This document shows positions 61,415 to 64,000 of a DNA stretch of 64,000 nt, one piece after another. Source of the DNA: Pseudomonadota bacterium (GTDB lineage: Bacteria > Pseudomonadota > Gammaproteobacteria > Steroidobacterales > Steroidobacteraceae). The stretch's first letter is position 1. Each line of letters opens with the position of its first letter. Made by a program: the position numbers and the translations under genes. The notes under the pieces are model-generated. The model was not told where the DNA came from and ran no database searches. It saw only the letters and a list, made by a program, of their open reading frames with translations. The stretch covers positions 1-64,000 of the forward strand of contig QGVD01000002.1 in NCBI GenBank assembly GCA_003242685.1, in the 5' to 3' direction.

Positions 61415-63580
61415 TCAGCCCGCGCGCTGCGCCGTCGCCCTGCGAATGAGCCGAGTCTCGCGGGGCCCGGCTGAAACCGCCTCGCGCATCAGCCGCGAGA
61501 AGCTGGTCGCCGACACGGCGGGGCTCATGAGAAAGCCCTGGATCGCATCGCAACCTTCGGCGCGCAGGAACTCGAGCTGCTCGCGGGTCGTGACGCCTTC
61601 CGCCACGATCCTGAGCTCGAGATTGCGGGCGAGCGCAATGATGGCGCGGACGATCGCGGCATCGTCCTGATCCGTGTCGATGTCCGCGACGAACGACCGG
61701 TCGATCTTCAGCGTGTCGAGCGGGAAGCGCTTGAGATAGCCCAGCGAGCAGTAGCCGGTTCCGAAGTCGTCGATGGCGAGCGCGAAACCGAGCTCCTTGA
61801 GCGTGAGCAGCGCGCGCCGCCCAGCTTCGGCGTCCTGCATGAGCACGCTCTCGGTGAGCTCCAGCTCGAAGTGCGCCGGCGAAAGAGATGCGGCCTCGAC
61901 GACGTCCGCGAGCCGCAGCAGTGCCTCGGGCCGCAGAAAATCGCGCGCCGACACGTTCACGGCGATAAACGGCGGCTCGATCCCCTGCGCGCGCCAGCGG
62001 CTGAGGTCGCTGCAGACGCGCTGCATCGTCCAGCGGCCGATCTCTCCGATGAGGCCGATCTCCTCGGCCACCGCGATGAAGTCCGAGGTCGGGATCTGTC
62101 CCCGGTCGGGATGGAACCAGCGCAGCAGCGCCTCGGCGCCCACGATGGTGAGCGTCTTCGCGTCGTATTTCGGCTGGTAGTACACGTCGAGCTGCGAGCT
62201 CTCGAATGCGCGGCGCAACTCCAGCTCGAGCGACAGACGCTTGAGCGCCCGCGCGTTCATCGCGCTCGTGTAGACGCGGTACTGATTGCGGCCGCTCGCC
62301 TTCGCCTCGTACATCGCGCCGTCGGCGTTCTTGAGCAGCGTCTGCACGTCGCTGCCGTGCTCGGGGAAGAGCGCTATGCCGACGCTCGGCGTGACGACGA
62401 ACTCGTAGCCGCCGTACACGAAGGGACTCGCGAGCGCGGAGCGGATCGTCTCCGCGACCCGCTGCGCGCGCATCTCGTCCGCACAGCCGGCGAGCACCAC
62501 CACGAACTCGTCGCCTCCGACGCGCGCGATACGCACCTCCATGCGCCCGGCGGAGAGACTGCGCGGGGAGGCGGGCGTATCGGGATCCCCGCAGCCCAGA
62601 GACTCGGCGAGACGCTTCGCGGCCATGCGCAGCAGCGCGTCGCCCGTCTCGTGACCGAGCGTGTCGTTGATGCGCTTGAACTGGTCGAGATCCACGTACA
62701 GCACGGCGATGCCGTACCCGCGGTCGCGCGCTTCGGCGAGCGCCTGCGACAGGTACTCGCCGAGCCACTCGCGGTTCGGGAGTCCGGTGAGCGCGTCGAA
62801 GTACGCGAGCCGGTGAATGCGCGCCTCGGTCTCCTTGCGCGCCGTGATGTCGCGGAAGATCGAGAGCACCTGACCGCTGCCGTTCGGCAGATAGCGACAC
62901 TCGAAGTGACGCGTGCGGCGCCCGCGCTGCTCGATGCGGAACTCGAAGGCCGCAGGGCTTCCGCGCAGCGTCGCCTCGAGGCATTCGAGCGCGGGCGCGT
63001 GCGCCGACCGCGGCAGCAGATCGAGGAGCCGGCGAGGACAGGTGCCGTCGGGCTGCACGTCGGCCGCGAGCCCCTCGATGGGACTGAAGCAGTGGACGAT
63101 GGTGCCGTCGGCGTCGACCAGGAAAATGCCGTCGGGTATCACCCGCAGCAGCGCCGCGTTCTTCTGTTCGCTGAGCCAGAGCTGCTCGCGCATGCGCGCG
63201 CCGCGCAGAACGTAGCGCAGGCGGTGGATGAAGAGCGGCCAGTTCACGGGCTTCACGACGAAGTCCGTGGCGCCGGCGTCGTAGGCGAGATTGATCGAGC
63301 GCTCGTCGTCGAGACCGGTCACCATCACGATCGGCACGTTCAGGCCGCCCGGCAGCGCGCGGATCGCCGCGCAGGCCTCGAAGCCGCTGCCGTCCGGCAT
63401 CTCGACGTCGAGCAGCACGATGTCGGGCATCGACTGCGCGCACGCGGCGACGGCTGCATTGCCGCTCGCGACCGCCTGCACCTCGAAACCGGCATTGGAC
63501 AGCATCGCGCGGGCGAGCTGGCGCTGGAACGTATCGTCGTCCGCGACCAGCACCCGGACGCGCTCTTCCGTTCCGCTCAT
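61415..63580 (-). CDS. Response regulator with PAS, GGDEF and EAL domains
   Basis: A 721-residue c-di-GMP protein. The receiver domain is at 8-122 with phospho-acceptor Asp58 (IVLLDVEMP). A PAS-like domain follows (~140-245; VIPDGIFLVDADGTIVHCF). The cyclase motif GGDEF is at 355-359 and intact; no RxxD inhibitory site precedes it. The EAL motif EALLRW is at 483-488 and the DDFGTGY and KIDRSFV metal/catalytic segments are intact. Both synthesis and breakdown are possible. No histidine kinase is adjacent. Confidence 0.94.
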   Translation of the reverse strand: MSGTEERVRVLVADDDTFQRQLARAMLSNAGFEVQAVASGNAAVAACAQSMPDIVLLDVEMPDGSGFEACAAIRALPGGLNVPIVMVTGLDDERSINLAYDAGATDFVVKPVNWPLFIHRLRYVLRGARMREQLWLSEQKNAALLRVIPDGIFLVDADGTIVHCFSPIEGLAADVQPDGTCPRRLLDLLPRSAHAPALECLEATLRGSPAAFEFRIEQRGRRTRHFECRYLPNGSGQVLSIFRDITARKETEARIHRLAYFDALTGLPNREWLGEYLSQALAEARDRGYGIAVLYVDLDQFKRINDTLGHETGDALLRMAAKRLAESLGCGDPDTPASPRSLSAGRMEVRIARVGGDEFVVVLAGCADEMRAQRVAETIRSALASPFVYGGYEFVVTPSVGIALFPEHGSDVQTLLKNADGAMYEAKASGRNQYRVYTSAMNARALKRLSLELELRRAFESSQLDVYYQPKYDAKTLTIVGAEALLRWFHPDRGQIPTSDFIAVAEEIGLIGEIGRWTMQRVCSDLSRWRAQGIEPPFIAVNVSARDFLRPEALLRLADVVEAASLSPAHFELELTESVLMQDAEAGRRALLTLKELGFALAIDDFGTGYCSLGYLKRFPLDTLKIDRSFVADIDTDQDDAAIVRAIIALARNLELRIVAEGVTTREQLEFLRAEGCDAIQGFLMSPAVSATSFSRLMREAVSAGPRETRLIRRATAQRAG

Positions 63581-64000
63581 GCGGTCCTCCGCATCCCGGA
63601 TCGCGCAGCCGTGCGGGCTCGAGACCGGAGAAGCCCTCGAGCCGGATCGACGGGTGGGCGCATCGCTCGTTCGGTGAACATCGCCTGGTGGACTGTCTCT
63701 GCGCCGCGTGGACAGGGAATCCTCGGTGAGGACGCAGCCGTGCGCCGTGACGTGCGCCTCATTCGGCGCCGCGCCGAGCGGTCCGTTATGTCAAGCCTGC
63801 ACGTGGCACGAGCACGAGCGGCTCGAGGTGAAGGAATTCGAGTGCGTTCTGCGCGGCGCTGCCGCGGTAACGCTTCCGCTCGAGATCGCCCCTGCCGGCT
63901 GCCGTTGCGTCGTCCGGAGAGAAGGCGCACCCTCGGTGTCTGGGTCGCCTTGCAGGTGTTTCATTCCCGAGGCTCGAGAGCCGGGCCGGCCCAGGAGTCA
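63581..64000. other. Window end: no firm gene, possible partial Cys-rich frame on the plus strand
   Basis: From a GTG at about 63709 one plus frame stays open to the window edge. It encodes Cys-containing sequence (CAVTCASFG, LCQACTWHEHERLEVKEFEC, AGCRCVVRR). Codon third positions are fairly GC rich, but no RBS or family was recognised. It could be the first ~95 codons of a gene or chance. Confidence 0.25.

Noticed and set aside
63577..63930. 117-codon minus frame upstream of the response regulator
   Set aside because: Almost entirely Arg/Ala/Ser with no RBS. It is probably non-coding.
1..64000. CRISPR arrays, insertion sequences, prophage or tRNA genes
   Set aside because: I looked for regularly spaced repeats, transposase or integrase motifs, terminal inverted repeats and tRNA T-arm consensus and recognised none. 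A dedicated search would be needed to exclude a divergent tRNA.

Overview
The window is a high-GC chromosomal stretch with tightly packed genes on both strands. It looks like a Pseudomonadota genome, probably a gammaproteobacterium. Supporting signs are a DUF3014 inner-membrane protein, an EAL-HDOD regulator, a GGDEF-EAL response regulator, a TonB receptor, Tat-exported oxidoreductases, a PQQ dehydrogenase, a GreA/GreB-family factor and periplasmic phenylalanine synthesis. No phage, insertion sequence, CRISPR array, rRNA or tRNA was recognised. The taxonomic placement is inference.

Layout. 1-5 kb: the end of an ABC exporter, homospermidine synthase coupled to an exported helical-repeat protein, an AEC permease and a GreA/GreB factor. 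5-14 kb: a secreted chorismate mutase-cyclohexadienyl dehydratase fusion, a GMC oxidoreductase with its Tat subunit, a Dcp-type peptidase, glutathionyl-hydroquinone reductase, a DUF3014 protein, a 59-residue zinc-ribbon protein and a PfpI/DJ-1 protein. 14-22 kb: a PRC-barrel protein, an EAL-HDOD protein, an aldo/keto reductase, a small lipoprotein, and an operon of two apparently exported Rossmann dehydrogenases followed by an ABC-2 transporter. 22-30 kb: VOC and GST genes, a PaaK-like ligase, the TIGR02587/TIGR02588 pair, an ACT-OsmC fusion, an ArsR-type regulator cut by an in-frame TGA at a family cysteine position, a PRPP synthetase paralogue and a tandem Usp.

30-41 kb: a TonB receptor with a His-rich DUF2946-like partner, a GDT1/UPF0016 manganese exporter behind a yybP-ykoY riboswitch, two envelope proteins, an atypical aromatic ammonia-lyase coupled to a CoA ligase, and a divergent aldehyde dehydrogenase. 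41-54 kb: a stand-alone LigD polymerase domain, a BON-SRPBCC protein, a decayed SDR, an aldo/keto reductase, a DegS-like protease, a DUF3237 protein, a quinohaemoprotein alcohol dehydrogenase with the lanthanide-type Asp signature, a hydrolase-isomerase-SDR operon, an APC permease and a Rieske oxygenase. 54-64 kb: a Tle1-like DUF2235 protein, a lytic transglycosylase, a DUF1592-DUF1552-MBL operon, a DUF4142 protein and a three-domain c-di-GMP response regulator.

Much of the content is envelope and periplasmic: exported dehydrogenases, PQQ and c-type haem proteins, metal transport, and periplasmic aromatic amino-acid synthesis. The rest is oxidative and aromatic metabolism. The strongest leads for something new are the ArsR TGA (nonsense or selenocysteine), the ACT-OsmC fusion, the ammonia-lyase/CoA-ligase pair with unusual selectivity residues, and the exported dehydrogenase/ABC operon.
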